Source: DASZRZ01 sp963732925 (GTDB taxonomy: Bacteria; Acidobacteriota; Terriglobia; Terriglobales; Acidobacteriaceae). From it: a stretch of DNA of 64,000 nt. Shown here piece after piece: positions 53,215 to 62,652 of this stretch. Position numbers and translations under genes: made by a program. The notes under the pieces were generated by a model, which did no database searches, had not been told where the DNA came from, and saw nothing but the letters and a program-made list of their open reading frames with translations. Within the stretch, counting starts at the first letter, position 1. Each line of letters opens with the position of its first letter. The stretch spans positions 221,907-285,906 of the forward strand of contig CAVTBJ010000005.1 in the NCBI GenBank assembly GCA_963732925.1, read 5' to 3'.

Positions 53215-54771
53215 TTAGTGGCGAAAGTGCCGCACTCCGGTCAGAACCATGGCCAGTCCAAGGCGGTCGGCGGCGGCAATCACATCCGCATCGCGCACCG
53301 AACCTCCGGGCTGGATGATGGCGGTTGCGCCCGCTGCGGCGATCTCCTCGACACCATCAGGAAAAGGGAAAAAAGCGTCGGATGCGGCCACCGAACCCTT
53401 GGTCCCCAGCACCGACTTGGCCGCTCCAAAGCGGGCGGCATCCACCCGGCTCATCTGCCCGGCGCCCACTCCCACGCTTTGCCCCTTGCGGGCGTACAGG
53501 ATGGCGTTGGACTTCACGTGCTTGCATACCTTCCAGGCAAACAGCAGGTCCCGCATCTCCTGCTCGCTGGGTTTCCGGCTGCTCACCACCTTCACCTCGG
53601 ATTCCGTGACCGTGCGCATGTCCGGATCCTGGGCCAGCATTCCTCCAGACACCTTCTTCAATACCCAGCTCGGGGGAGCGGGAGCCACTTCCAGCAAACG
53701 CAGGTTCTTCTTGGAGGCCAGAATCTCCCGTGCCTCCGGGGCAAACGAGGGAGCAGCAATCGCCTCCAGAAACAGCTTGGCCATTTGCGTGGCGGAGGCG
53801 GCATCCACCGGCCGGTTCGTCCCAATGATTCCCCCAAAAGCCGAAACCGGATCGCACTCCAGCGCCCGGACATAAGCCTCGGCCAGGTTTTCACCCGTTG
53901 CGATCCCGCACGGGTTGGTGTGCTTCAGGACGGCGCATACAGTCTCCTGAAACTCCTGTGCCAAATCCCAGGCGGCATCCAGGTCCACGAGATTGTTGTA
54001 GGAAAGCTCCTTGCCCTGCAACTGCCGTCCATTGGCGATGCCCGTTCCCGAGCCGTCCGAATAAAGAGCCGCATTCTGATGGGGATTTTCCCCATACCGC
54101 AAATCCTGCAGTTTTTGCATGCTGACCCGCAACGTAGACGGGAAGCCCCGGCTGCCCGCGAGATCGACTTTGCCGCTGAGAACGATCTTCTCCAGAGTGC
54201 TGGCAATAGCGCTGTCATATGCCGCGGTTGTGGCGAACGCTTTTTGCGCCAGTTGCCACCGGGTCTCCCGGGAGAGCTCCCCGGAGTGCGCGCGCATCTC
54301 CTGCAGCACGCGACTGTAATCGGCGGGCGAGGTGACCACGGCGACATCCGCAAAGTTCTTGGCCGCCGAGCGGATCATCGAAGGCCCGCCAATATCAATA
54401 TTTTCGATCAGTTCCTCGAAGGGAACCCCGGGTCTGGCGGCCGTCTTTTCGAAGGCATACAGGTTCACCACCACCATGTCGATGGGCTGGATGCCGTGTT
54501 CCGCCACCGTGGAGCGATGTTCCGGGTTGGAGCGGATGTGCAGGATGCCTCCATGCACCCGCGGATGAAGGGTCTTCACGCGGCCGTCGAGCATTTCGGG
54601 AAATTCCGTCAGCTCGGAAACATCCTTGACCGCCACGCCCCCTTCCCGCAGCATCCCGGCGGTTCCGCCGGTTGAAACCAGCTCCACCCCCATTTCAGCG
54701 AGACCTCGGGCAAATTCCAGAACTCCTGTTTTGTCGGTGACGCTCAAAATCGCTCGCTGAATCTTGGCCAT
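53215..54771 (-). CDS. purH: Bifunctional AICAR transformylase / IMP cyclohydrolase
   Basis: PurH carries out the last two steps of IMP synthesis. ATG 54771 (MAKIQRAILSVTDKTGVLEF) gives 518 aa: an MGS-like IMP cyclohydrolase domain (1-190, with VSTGGTAGMLREGG) and the AICAR transformylase domain, with LKHTNPCGIATG and the conserved DAFFPFPDGVEEIA. The longer upstream frame is not part of the gene. The isoleucine/arginine-rich sequence before the ATG is the leader. Confidence 0.96.
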   Translation of the reverse strand: MAKIQRAILSVTDKTGVLEFARGLAEMGVELVSTGGTAGMLREGGVAVKDVSELTEFPEMLDGRVKTLHPRVHGGILHIRSNPEHRSTVAEHGIQPIDMVVVNLYAFEKTAARPGVPFEELIENIDIGGPSMIRSAAKNFADVAVVTSPADYSRVLQEMRAHSGELSRETRWQLAQKAFATTAAYDSAIASTLEKIVLSGKVDLAGSRGFPSTLRVSMQKLQDLRYGENPHQNAALYSDGSGTGIANGRQLQGKELSYNNLVDLDAAWDLAQEFQETVCAVLKHTNPCGIATGENLAEAYVRALECDPVSAFGGIIGTNRPVDAASATQMAKLFLEAIAAPSFAPEAREILASKKNLRLLEVAPAPPSWVLKKVSGGMLAQDPDMRTVTESEVKVVSSRKPSEQEMRDLLFAWKVCKHVKSNAILYARKGQSVGVGAGQMSRVDAARFGAAKSVLGTKGSVAASDAFFPFPDGVEEIAAAGATAIIQPGGSVRDADVIAAADRLGLAMVLTGVRHFRH

Positions 54772-55000
54772 GATGATAATGATCCGCTTTCTTTTCCGAT
54801 TGTTCGTCTGGCTGGATAGAAACCCTACATGGTAGCAGGCTGGGCAACTGCATATTGCTCCGCCTGAGCGGGAATTGCCCCTGTTGTTCACCGCCCGGTG
54901 CTTGTTCTCCCCAATTCACTGTAGAATGCGGGTCGGGAATTGCAGCTTAACGTAAAATCGTTTTTGGCATTTGGGCCGTCCAAAAATGGGGGGTGTCTTG

Positions 55001-55183
55001 ATGAATGATCTGGAAGAACTGATTGCAGCTGCCAGGAAGGCAAAGCAAACTCCTCAAGAAAAAGAGGAGCAACGCAGAAGTTTTGCCTATGGGAACACCA
55101 AGATTGAAAATCCCCGGATTACACGCGAGACTGTGGACAAGGAGGCGGAAGACCTAGTTGCACGCACCGAAGGACCACAGTAA
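55001..55183 (+). CDS. Putative Fic-associated antitoxin
   Basis: A 60-residue charged, helical protein from ATG 55001 (MNDLEELIAAARKAKQTPQE), overlapping the Fic gene start by 26 bp. Class I Fic antitoxins (for example VbhA) carry an inhibitory (S/T)xxxE(G/N) helix. Here SFAYGN has Gly at the Glu position and TKIEN is one residue short, so a canonical motif is not visible. The neighbour relation, size and RRSFAYGN core still suggest an antitoxin or Fic-binding partner. Inference from context. Confidence 0.65.
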   Translation: MNDLEELIAAARKAKQTPQEKEEQRRSFAYGNTKIENPRITRETVDKEAEDLVARTEGPQ

Positions 55184-55832
55184 CGAACCGGAGCGGCATA
55201 GTAGGGCGTTCGAAGCTGAGTTAATTACCGATCCCGACGAACTTGCAAAAAGAGAAGCACGAAACGGCTTAAAGCAGTTCGACCAAGTCGTCGAGATGAT
55301 CGAGTTTTTTCTCGAGCCGGAACGCCCTTTTAAACTGCGCCCATCACACATTTTGAACTTGCACAGGACTGCCTTGGAGGGGATAAGCAGCTATGCGGGC
55401 AACTTCCGTCCGGCTGGCATCGAAATTAAGGGCAGCGCTCACCAGCCCGTCGGGGCGCACTTGGTGCCGGAAAAGGTCGAGGAGCTTTGTGACTACGTAA
55501 ATGAAAACTGGAGTATGAGCCCTCTCTACCTGTCTGCCTACGTAATGTGGCGACTGAATTGGGTTCACCCCTTCACAGACGGAAACGGAAGAACAGCAAG
55601 AGCCGCCTCTTATTTGGTCCTCTGCACGCGTTTGGGTTACAGACTACCTGGCACGAACACAATCCCAGAGCAAATCTCCACGGACAAGACTCCATATTAC
55701 AAAGCGTTGGAAAGTGCAGACGAAGCAAGCCTGCATGGCACGATCGATTTGCGCGATCTTGAACAGTTGCTCAGCCAACTTCTCGCGAACCAACTCCTCG
55801 AAATCCACAAGCAGGCTACCGGTACGAAATAG
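55158..55832 (+). CDS. Fic/DOC-family protein (putative AMP-transferase toxin)
   Basis: A 224-residue Fic protein. The core motif HPFTDGNGRTAR (137-148) is an intact HPFx[D/E]GNGRxxR, so it should be active in transferring AMP or a similar nucleotide to a target. It starts at TTG 55158, since no ATG precedes the core until residue 47. The upstream N-terminal region (to about 60) is helical, and the overlapping small gene is its likely antitoxin. Codon and base use is less GC-rich than its neighbours, which may mean recent transfer. Confidence 0.88.
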   Translation: MHAPKDHSNEPERHSRAFEAELITDPDELAKREARNGLKQFDQVVEMIEFFLEPERPFKLRPSHILNLHRTALEGISSYAGNFRPAGIEIKGSAHQPVGAHLVPEKVEELCDYVNENWSMSPLYLSAYVMWRLNWVHPFTDGNGRTARAASYLVLCTRLGYRLPGTNTIPEQISTDKTPYYKALESADEASLHGTIDLRDLEQLLSQLLANQLLEIHKQATGTK

Positions 55833-55851
55833 AACGCTAGCCGAACATCCC

Positions 55852-58338
55852 TCACAGCAGCGAAAGCGCATCAACATCCACCACCAGGTTGGTCCGGGGA
55901 ATCTTACGCTCAGCGGCATAGGCAATCATGGCGCGCAAAAGACCGTTCATGCGCTTCCGGCTGGCGGACTTCAAGACGAAGTGATAGCGAAACTCACTCT
56001 TCAGCCGCGACAGTGGAGCCACCGCCGGGCCGAGGACGCGCACGCCTTCCTTGGGCGTCTGCTCAAAAAAGCCCCCGAGCATCCCCGTCCACTTCAGCGC
56101 ATCATTCAGCTTATCGCTGCGAATCAGCACGTTCGACAGCGCACTGAACGGCGGATAGCGCATCCAGTTTCGATAGCGGAGTTCCTTCTCGTAGAAGCCG
56201 CCATACTCGTGGCGCACCGCGAACTGCACCGCGTAATGGTCCGGGAAATAACTCTGCACAATCACTTTGCCGGGAATGGCTCCACGCCCGGCGCGGCCGG
56301 CGACTTGCGTTAGAAGCTGAAAGGTGCGCTCGGCGGCGCGAAAGTCCGGCATGCTCAGGCCGAGGTCTCCACCCACCACGCCCACCAGCGTGACCCCGTG
56401 GATATCGTGTCCCTTGGCGATCATCTGCGTGCCCACGACGATGTCCAGGTCGCCCGCGTGCAGCGCGGCCAGCACCTGTTCAAAATCGTCGCGCTTGCGC
56501 ACTGTGTCGCGATCCAGACGCGCGATGCGCGCCTGCGGAAACTGCCCGCGCAGAAGTTCTTCCAGCTTCTCCGATCCGGTTCCCAGGAACTGCACATATT
56601 CACTGCCGCACTTGGGACACGCCTGCGGTACGGGCTGGGCATAGCCGCAGTAATGGCAAAGCAGGCGCCGGTCGCGCTTGTGGTAGGTAAGAGCGATGGC
56701 GCAATTGCGGCATTGAATCGTGTCTCCGCAGGAGCGGCAGAGCACAAACGAAGAGAATCCCCGGCGATTTAGCAGCACCAGCGACTGCTCGCCGCGCTCC
56801 AGCCGGTGCTGAATCTCTTCCGCCAGGCGACGGGAAATCACCGGCTCGTGTCCGGCAGTCTGGAATTCCGCTCGCATATCGACCACTTCCACTTCGGGAA
56901 GCGGACGCAGTTCAACCCTGTCGGGCAGGTCGACCAGCGCATATTTCCCCTGCTGTGCGTTGTAGCGGGACTCCAGCGATGGGGTCGCCGACCCCAGCAC
57001 CACTGCCGCTCCCGAGAGCTTGGCCCGCATCACGGCCACATCGCGGGCGTGATAGCGCGGTGTCTCCTCCTGCTTGTAGGAGTTGTCGTGTTCCTCGTCC
57101 ACCACAATCAGCGCCAGGTCCGCCACCGGAGCGAAAACCGCCGACCGCGTGCCCACCACAATGCGCGCCCCGCCTCGCCGGATGCGATGCCACTGTTCGC
57201 TGCGCTCGTCCTGGGTAAGCGCGGAGTGCAGGATCGCGACCTCGTCTCCGAACACCTGGTGCAGGTGCGCGGCGGCGGCGGGCGTAAGACCGATCTCCGG
57301 GACCAGCAGAATTGCCGAACGGCCTTCGGTCAGCACCCGCTGCATTGCCGCCAGATAGACCGCAGTTTTCCCCGACCCGGTCACCCCATGCAATAGCGTC
57401 ACCGAAAACATGCGCGCATCTGCCGAGGTATTGATGTGTCGCAGCGCTTCCTTCTGCGCTGCGGTAAAGATGAAATCCAGCGTGTGGCGAGGCTTCAGGC
57501 TGGAAACGTGAAACTCGGCGGGTTTTTCCGCGATCTCTACCAGCCCGCGCCGGACTAGCGTCTGCAGCGTAGTGGCGGGCACGTCCGGCAGGCTCAAGTC
57601 CTTGACGCGAGCCTTGCCTCCTGCCTGGCGCAGAACTTGCAGCAGCTTCTCCTGGTTGGCGTTCAGCTTCCGCCCCGGCTTGCCCGTCGCAGAATCGACC
57701 TGCCCGGTTTGGCTTCCTCTTCGGACACGCACCAGTTCTTTAAGAACCGCCACCCGGACAAGGCGGCGGGCATCGCGTACGGCAGTAATGTCTTCGCGCG
57801 CGATCCACTTCTTCCGCACCATGGAGGCCAGCAGTTGTTTCCCGGCTCCGGTGGCGGAGCGCAGCGTCGGCTCGCGCACCAGATCGCCATCAACTAATGC
57901 GTCCAGTACGGCATATTCAACGTCCTGTTCCTCCGCAGACTTGCGCGAGCGCAGCGACGACCCGATTTCCGCCGACTGATGCAACGCTTCCGCGCCCCGC
58001 TCCGTGATCCGATACCCATGGGCACGCCGGACCTCGGCCGCCAAAGGCAGCATGGAACGAAATACCTCGCCCATGGGCGCCAGGTAATATTGCGCCACCC
58101 ACTCCCCCAGACGGATCAGCTCCGCATCCAGCACCGGGACAGAATCCAGTACCTGCAAAAGCTGCTTGGCGGCAACCTTGGGAGGAGTGTCATGCAGCGC
58201 CACCACCACGCCTGCCAGGCGCTGCTCGCGGAAGGGCACAAGCACCCGCCCCCCAATGACAGGCACAGTCCCGTTCACGCGATAAGTGAATGCTGAGTCC
58301 AGCGGAACCGGCAAGGCGACATCACAGAAGGTCGGCAT
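55852..58338 (-). CDS. priA: Primosomal protein N' (replication restart helicase)
   Basis: PriA restarts stalled replication forks. The 828-residue sequence has a DNA-binding N-terminal part, the helicase Walker A LLHGVTGSGKTAVYLAAMQ and Walker B-like VVDEEHDN, plus the two paired zinc clusters (CRSCGDTIQCRNC and CHYCGYAQPVPQACPKC). ATGLARDL-like GVVGGDLGLSMPDFRAAERT and QVAGRAGRG sit in the second RecA fold. It is the last gene of the minus-strand group that includes udg, coaBC, rpoZ, gmk and yicC. Confidence 0.96.
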   Translation of the reverse strand: MPTFCDVALPVPLDSAFTYRVNGTVPVIGGRVLVPFREQRLAGVVVALHDTPPKVAAKQLLQVLDSVPVLDAELIRLGEWVAQYYLAPMGEVFRSMLPLAAEVRRAHGYRITERGAEALHQSAEIGSSLRSRKSAEEQDVEYAVLDALVDGDLVREPTLRSATGAGKQLLASMVRKKWIAREDITAVRDARRLVRVAVLKELVRVRRGSQTGQVDSATGKPGRKLNANQEKLLQVLRQAGGKARVKDLSLPDVPATTLQTLVRRGLVEIAEKPAEFHVSSLKPRHTLDFIFTAAQKEALRHINTSADARMFSVTLLHGVTGSGKTAVYLAAMQRVLTEGRSAILLVPEIGLTPAAAAHLHQVFGDEVAILHSALTQDERSEQWHRIRRGGARIVVGTRSAVFAPVADLALIVVDEEHDNSYKQEETPRYHARDVAVMRAKLSGAAVVLGSATPSLESRYNAQQGKYALVDLPDRVELRPLPEVEVVDMRAEFQTAGHEPVISRRLAEEIQHRLERGEQSLVLLNRRGFSSFVLCRSCGDTIQCRNCAIALTYHKRDRRLLCHYCGYAQPVPQACPKCGSEYVQFLGTGSEKLEELLRGQFPQARIARLDRDTVRKRDDFEQVLAALHAGDLDIVVGTQMIAKGHDIHGVTLVGVVGGDLGLSMPDFRAAERTFQLLTQVAGRAGRGAIPGKVIVQSYFPDHYAVQFAVRHEYGGFYEKELRYRNWMRYPPFSALSNVLIRSDKLNDALKWTGMLGGFFEQTPKEGVRVLGPAVAPLSRLKSEFRYHFVLKSASRKRMNGLLRAMIAYAAERKIPRTNLVVDVDALSLL

Positions 58339-58549
58339 GAACTGCTGGAAGTGTAAGGACCGAAGTTCCTAGGAAGCAATCGATAATTGGAGAGGAGTTT
58401 TAGGGCAACTTGGAGTTGTACCCCTCCTCAAAGCTTCCCGAATCAAGCCATCGCTCAGGAGTGGCTTGCTTTTGTTCGGCAGAAGCAACATCCTATTCTG
58501 CCTCTTCGCTGGGCAGTTACTAGTGAGCCGTGAAAAAAGATTTGCATTG

Positions 58550-59368
58550 TCAGCCGGACTTCTGCAGCCCCAGAAAGCCCATCACGCGCTGCAGGTCCTT
58601 CCAGGCCTCAGCCTTCTGCCGCGGATCGCGCAGCAGGTATGCCGGATGATAGGTAACAAACAGACTCGACCCGCGAAAATCGTAGGTGCCACGGCGCATC
58701 TCGGACATCGTCCCGCTCATCCCCAGCAGGCATTTGGCGGCCACCGCGCCGAGCGCCACAATGGCCTTCGGAGAAATGGCATCCACTTGCCGCATCAGGA
58801 ATGGCGAGCAGGTTTCCACCTCATCGCGCTCCGGAGTCCGATTTCCCGGAGGCCGGCACTTCACGACATTGGCGATGTACACGTCCTCGCGCTTTAAACC
58901 CATGGCGCCGATCATCTTCGTCAGCAATTGCCCGGCGCGTCCCACGAAAGGCTCGCCCTGCTGGTCTTCGTCCGCCCCGGGACCTTCGCCCACGAACATC
59001 AGCTCGGCCCGGGGATTGCCCACGCCAAACACAATCTGCTTGCGTCCCAAAGCATGCAGCTTGCAGCGCGTGCAGTCGCCCAGGTCTTCGCGGATGAGTC
59101 GCAGTTTCTGCACCGGATCGGCCACGTTTTGCTCGGAGTTTTGAATCGAAAATGACCCGCAATCCTCAGCCGCGGATGCCACTTGTTCTCTACCCGGACT
59201 GGAGGATGTCTCTTCGTTCGTTTCGTTCGGTTCGCGCGGCAAGGCTTGCACTTCCGCAGCGACATCCCCGGCCGGACGCCGGTAGAAATCGTGAATTCCA
59301 AGCTCCCGGTAGTAGTGGACGCGCGCCGCCAGGGCGCTCCTGGTTTCCGCCGAGAGCAGCCGGGTCAT
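58550..59368 (-). CDS. Family 4 uracil-DNA glycosylase
   Basis: UDG family 4 removes uracil from DNA and carries a [4Fe-4S] cluster. The 272-residue sequence has CTRCKLHALGRKQIVFGVGN, VGEGPGADEDQQGEPFVGRA, NVVKCRPPGNRTPE with a distal VETCSPFL, giving four cluster cysteines, and the catalytic loop TYHPAYLLRDP. An N-terminal extension of about 85 residues is present, as in several bacterial family 4 enzymes. The ATG overlaps the coaBC stop by 4 bp (ATGA), so translation is coupled. Confidence 0.92.
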   Translation of the reverse strand: MTRLLSAETRSALAARVHYYRELGIHDFYRRPAGDVAAEVQALPREPNETNEETSSSPGREQVASAAEDCGSFSIQNSEQNVADPVQKLRLIREDLGDCTRCKLHALGRKQIVFGVGNPRAELMFVGEGPGADEDQQGEPFVGRAGQLLTKMIGAMGLKREDVYIANVVKCRPPGNRTPERDEVETCSPFLMRQVDAISPKAIVALGAVAAKCLLGMSGTMSEMRRGTYDFRGSSLFVTYHPAYLLRDPRQKAEAWKDLQRVMGFLGLQKSG

Positions 59369-60592
59369 GATTGCGCGCCGGCCTCGACCGTGGACGCACG
59401 CCGGGCGCGAATGCGCACTACCGCGTCCAGTACTCGTTGCGCAATATCCAACTTACTCGCCTCCGGCACTTCGACAACTTCGGACGGGGTGATGATGGTG
59501 ACGGCATTGCGGTCGGAATCCATGCCAATCCCCGGCTGGGAAATATCGTTCGCCACAATCGCGTCGAGGGACTTGGCCGCCAGCTTCTTGCGCGCGTTTT
59601 CCAGAAGGTCCTCGGTTTCCGCGGCGAATCCAATCACGATCTGTTTCTGCCTGCGCGCCGTCACTTCGGAAAGAATGTCGCGCGTGGGTTCCAGCTCCAG
59701 GGCGACGGGCTTCCGCCGTTTGAGCTTCTGTACCGCCGGATGCCGCACCGCATAGTCGGCAACGGCAGCGGCTTTAATCACCACGGTGGCCTCTCCCAAG
59801 CCGCGCCAGAACCGCTTCGCGCATCTGCGCCGCGCTTTCCACCGCAATCACTTCCGCCGCCGCGGGGGGCTTCAGCGCCACCGGACCAGACACCAGAATC
59901 ACGCGGGCCCCGCGCCGCAACCCAGCCTCCGCCAGCGCGTATCCCATCTTGCCGCTGGAGCGATTGCTGATGTAGCGCACCGGATCAATCGCTTCCCGCG
60001 TCGGCCCGGCCGTAATCAGGATGGTCTCGCCTGCCAGATCGCGCGCCAGACCCAGCGTCTCCAGGGTCGCGGCCACAATGGCTTCCTCGGCGGCCAGCCG
60101 TCCGGCGCCCACCATGCCGCATGCCAGGTAGCCGCTGCCCGGCTCCACAACACGCACGCCGCGCGAGCGCAAAATCTCCAGATTGGCTCGCGTTGCTGGG
60201 TTCTCCCACATGTTCACATTCATCGCCGGGGCCACGATCACGGGAGCCGTAGTCGCAAGAAACAGCGTGCTGAGAAAATCGTCCGCAATCCCCTGAGCGA
60301 ATTTCGCCAGCACATTGGCCGTGGCGGGAGCCACCAGCAGCGCATCGATGGATTGGGCGACAGCGATGTGCTCGATCGCGGATTCCAGGTTGGGCTCCCC
60401 ACCCGCGTCCGCGAACATGTCCGTGATGACTTTTTCTCCGGAGAGCGCGGCAAACGTCAGCGGACGCACAAACTCCTGCCCGCCGCGGGTCATAATCACC
60501 TGTACGGAAACGCCGCACTCCTGAAGCTGGCGGAGAATTTCCGCCGCCTTGTATGCGGCAATGCCGCCACTGACGCCAAGAGCAACTTTCAT
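59365..60592 (-). pseudogene. coaBC: CoaBC (phosphopantothenoylcysteine decarboxylase/synthetase), frameshifted
   Basis: CoaBC converts 4'-phosphopantothenate to 4'-phosphopantetheine in CoA synthesis. The N-terminal CoaC part (MKVALGVSGGIAAYKAAEIL, from ATG 60592) has the flavin-site APAMNVNMWENPAT and ECGMV-like ACGMVG. The CoaB part includes TAGPTREAIDPVRYISNRSSGKMG, split here as TAGPTREAIDPVRYIS and NRSSGKMG. At about 59795-59797 (minus: CTTGGGAGAGG) one extra G changes the frame from ARLGRGHRGD-stop to ARLGEATVVIKAAAVADY, which continues to 59365. With the extra base removed, it is an intact gene. I read the shift as a sequencing error. Confidence 0.85.
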
Positions 60593-60657
60593 GGAATCCG
60601 GGAACCCCTTGAAGGACCCTTTCCCAGTATTAGAGCAGGCCCGCACGGCAACCGATT

Positions 60658-60891
60658 CTAGCTATCCAGGTTGGCATCCAAGGCTAGCGTCGCCAGGTCC
60701 ACCGCCGCCTGCGGCGCTTCGGGGATAAACCACTTCACCTTGCCGGCCCGGATCTCGTCCTGCGCCACCCGGCAGGGCTTGCGGGAGTGGCTCTCTACCA
60801 TGGGACGCGCACCTGACTGGAGCTGGCGCGCGCGCCGCGCCGCCACCAGAATGTACCGGTACTTGCTGTCAAACCCATCCACTAACTTCAT
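60658..60891 (-). CDS. rpoZ: DNA-directed RNA polymerase omega subunit
   Basis: A 77-residue omega subunit, starting at ATG 60891 (MKLVDGFDSKYRYILVAARR), with the typical ARQLQSGARP and KPCRVAQDEIRAGKV segments. Some residues of the classic (A)NRxRQL motif are present as ARRARQL. It sits directly after gmk (4-bp gap) and 65 bp before coaBC, the standard bacterial arrangement. Omega helps RNA polymerase assembly and ppGpp binding. Confidence 0.9.
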   Translation of the reverse strand: MKLVDGFDSKYRYILVAARRARQLQSGARPMVESHSRKPCRVAQDEIRAGKVKWFIPEAPQAAVDLATLALDANLDS

Positions 60892-60895
60892 GACG

Positions 60896-61609
60896 TTACC
60901 CTCGGTTCCCTCCCGGCATGACCGGGGCTGCAAAGGAAGCTAAAATCTCCTTGGCGTGCTCGCGCACATTGGGAAGACGACTCTCCTCGGCTTTCTTGAA
61001 CATTGCCGCAGTCTCCGGCGACGGGGAAACGCCAGCTCTCCTCAGGCGTTCGGCGGTGATCACAGCCTGTAGCTTGTCAATCGACTGTTCCAGCCGGTCG
61101 TTTACCAAAATATAATCATAGTTCGGGTAATTCTCAATCTCTTTCCCCGCCCCTTCCAGCCGCCGCTGAATCACTTGCAGGGAGCCCACGTTTTCCGCCT
61201 AACTGCGATTGCGCAAGCGTTGCTCCAGCACTTTCCGCGAAGGCGGCAGAATGAAAACGCTCACCGCTTCCGGCAGCCGTTTCTTGACTTGCCTGCGCCC
61301 TGAACGTCGATGTCCAGCAGGAGATCTTTGCCCTCCGCGCGCGCTTCGTCCAGAAACGACCTGGCGGTCCCGTAGTAATTCCCGAAGACATCGGCATATT
61401 CCAGAAAATCGCCCTTTCGGATCATCTCCTCGAATGTATCCCGGCTCCACAAAGTGGTATTCACGGCCGTGAATTTCGCTCCCCGCGGTTTGCGCGTGGT
61501 GTAGGAAATGGAAAAGCGAAGGTCGGGCACCAGCTCTTAGAATTTCATTGGTGAGCGTGGTTTTCCCCGAGCCGGAAGGAGCCGAGATGATAAAGACGAT
61601 TCCGCTCAT
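60896..61609 (-). pseudogene. gmk: Guanylate kinase, disrupted by two frameshifts and a TAG
   Basis: Gmk phosphorylates GMP to GDP. From ATG 61609 the P-loop SAPSGSGKTT is intact. Then an extra A near 61536-61540 shifts frame to LVPDLRFSISYTTRKPRG, with DIDVQGAG later. A base missing near 61288-61292 returns to VKKRLPEAVSVFILPPSRKV, and TAG at 61199-61201 cuts RNRS before AENVGSLQVIQRRLEGAG. Gmk would read RNRSQAEN, so TAG is CAG with one C-to-T change. All three lesions are single-base. Because gmk is essential, sequencing error is the likely cause. Overlaps yicC by 4 bp. Confidence 0.85.
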
Positions 61610-62492
61610 TCGATGTTTTGCACCTGCTCGCGCGCCTTCTCGATTTCGGCCTTCATGGCAAGTCCCAGTTCGGTAATCCGCTGGGCATCGCCGGCGACGC
61701 CCGATGTCTTTGACAGCAGCGTATTGGCTTCCCGGCCCATCTCCTGCAACAGGAAGTCCAGCTTCTTGCCCGCCTCTCCGCTCTTGTCCAGCAACTGCAG
61801 AAAGTGGTCTACGTGAGTCTGCATGCGCACGACTTCTTCGTGGATGTCGCTGCGCTCGGCAAGCAATGCCGCTTCCTGCAGGATGCGATCGCGGTCGGCA
61901 TGGCTCCCCAGCAGTTCCTGCATACGGGATTGTACTTTTTCCAGGTAGGTCTGGAAAACTGCCGAGCGATAATTTTCCACCTCCCCGGTGGCAGCTTCGT
62001 AAATGCTCCATGCGCTGCCGCAATTCCGCATCCATGCTACGTCCTTCCTCGCTTCGCATGGCATTCAGTTTGCTTACGGCCGCATCCAGAAGCTGAAGCG
62101 CCACCGGCTCCAGTTCCTCCGCCACTACCGCGGCATTGGATCCATCGCCCCGGCAACCGAAGAATGCCATTCAGGTCCGGATCGGACGAAATACCGAACT
62201 CCGCCGCCGCCGCGCGAAAGACTTTGATGTAAGCGCCTACCAAAGCGCGATTCAAGTTCAGCGCCGCTCCGTCGGTGCGTTCCAGAGCGATGGTCAGCTC
62301 CACGTGCCCGCGATGCAGGCGCTGGCGCAATTCGCGGCGTAGTTTCATCTCCAGCAAATCGCTGTCCGGAGGCAAGCGGAGTTGCAAATCCAGAAAGCGA
62401 TGGTTCACTGCCTTCAGAGACAGCGTGCAGCCGACCTGGTCGTTGACTTGGCCTCGCACCTGGGCAAAGCCGGTCATGGAGTGAATGGGCAT
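61606..62492 (-). pseudogene. yicC: YicC-family stress-induced endoribonuclease-like protein, frameshifted
   Basis: YicC proteins are RNases that bind RNA such as RyhB. MPIHSMTGFAQVRGQVNDQV starts at 62492. Two shifts divide the gene: near 62131-62155 (GGGG run) the frame changes from ILRLPG to AVVAEELEPVALQLLDAAVS, and near 62002-62006 a missing base moves it to IYEAATGEVENYRSAVFQTY, ending VQNIE at 61606. The C-terminal GEAGKKLDFLLQEMGREANT is the family hallmark. The yicC-gmk 4-bp overlap is the usual order. Intact if two bases are corrected. Confidence 0.85.
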
Positions 62493-62652
62493 AATCTTCG
62501 TATCTTGCCTGACTCAGCCAAATCTCGCTGAGCTTTCAGCGGCGCCATAAGCCTTTGGCCATCGACGAGCATCTTTTGCCGCTAGGCATCCTTTCGCCAT
62601 TCAACAGCGCTTTAAGTGCTAAACGCTAATAGCCAATCGCCAACCGCTTTCA

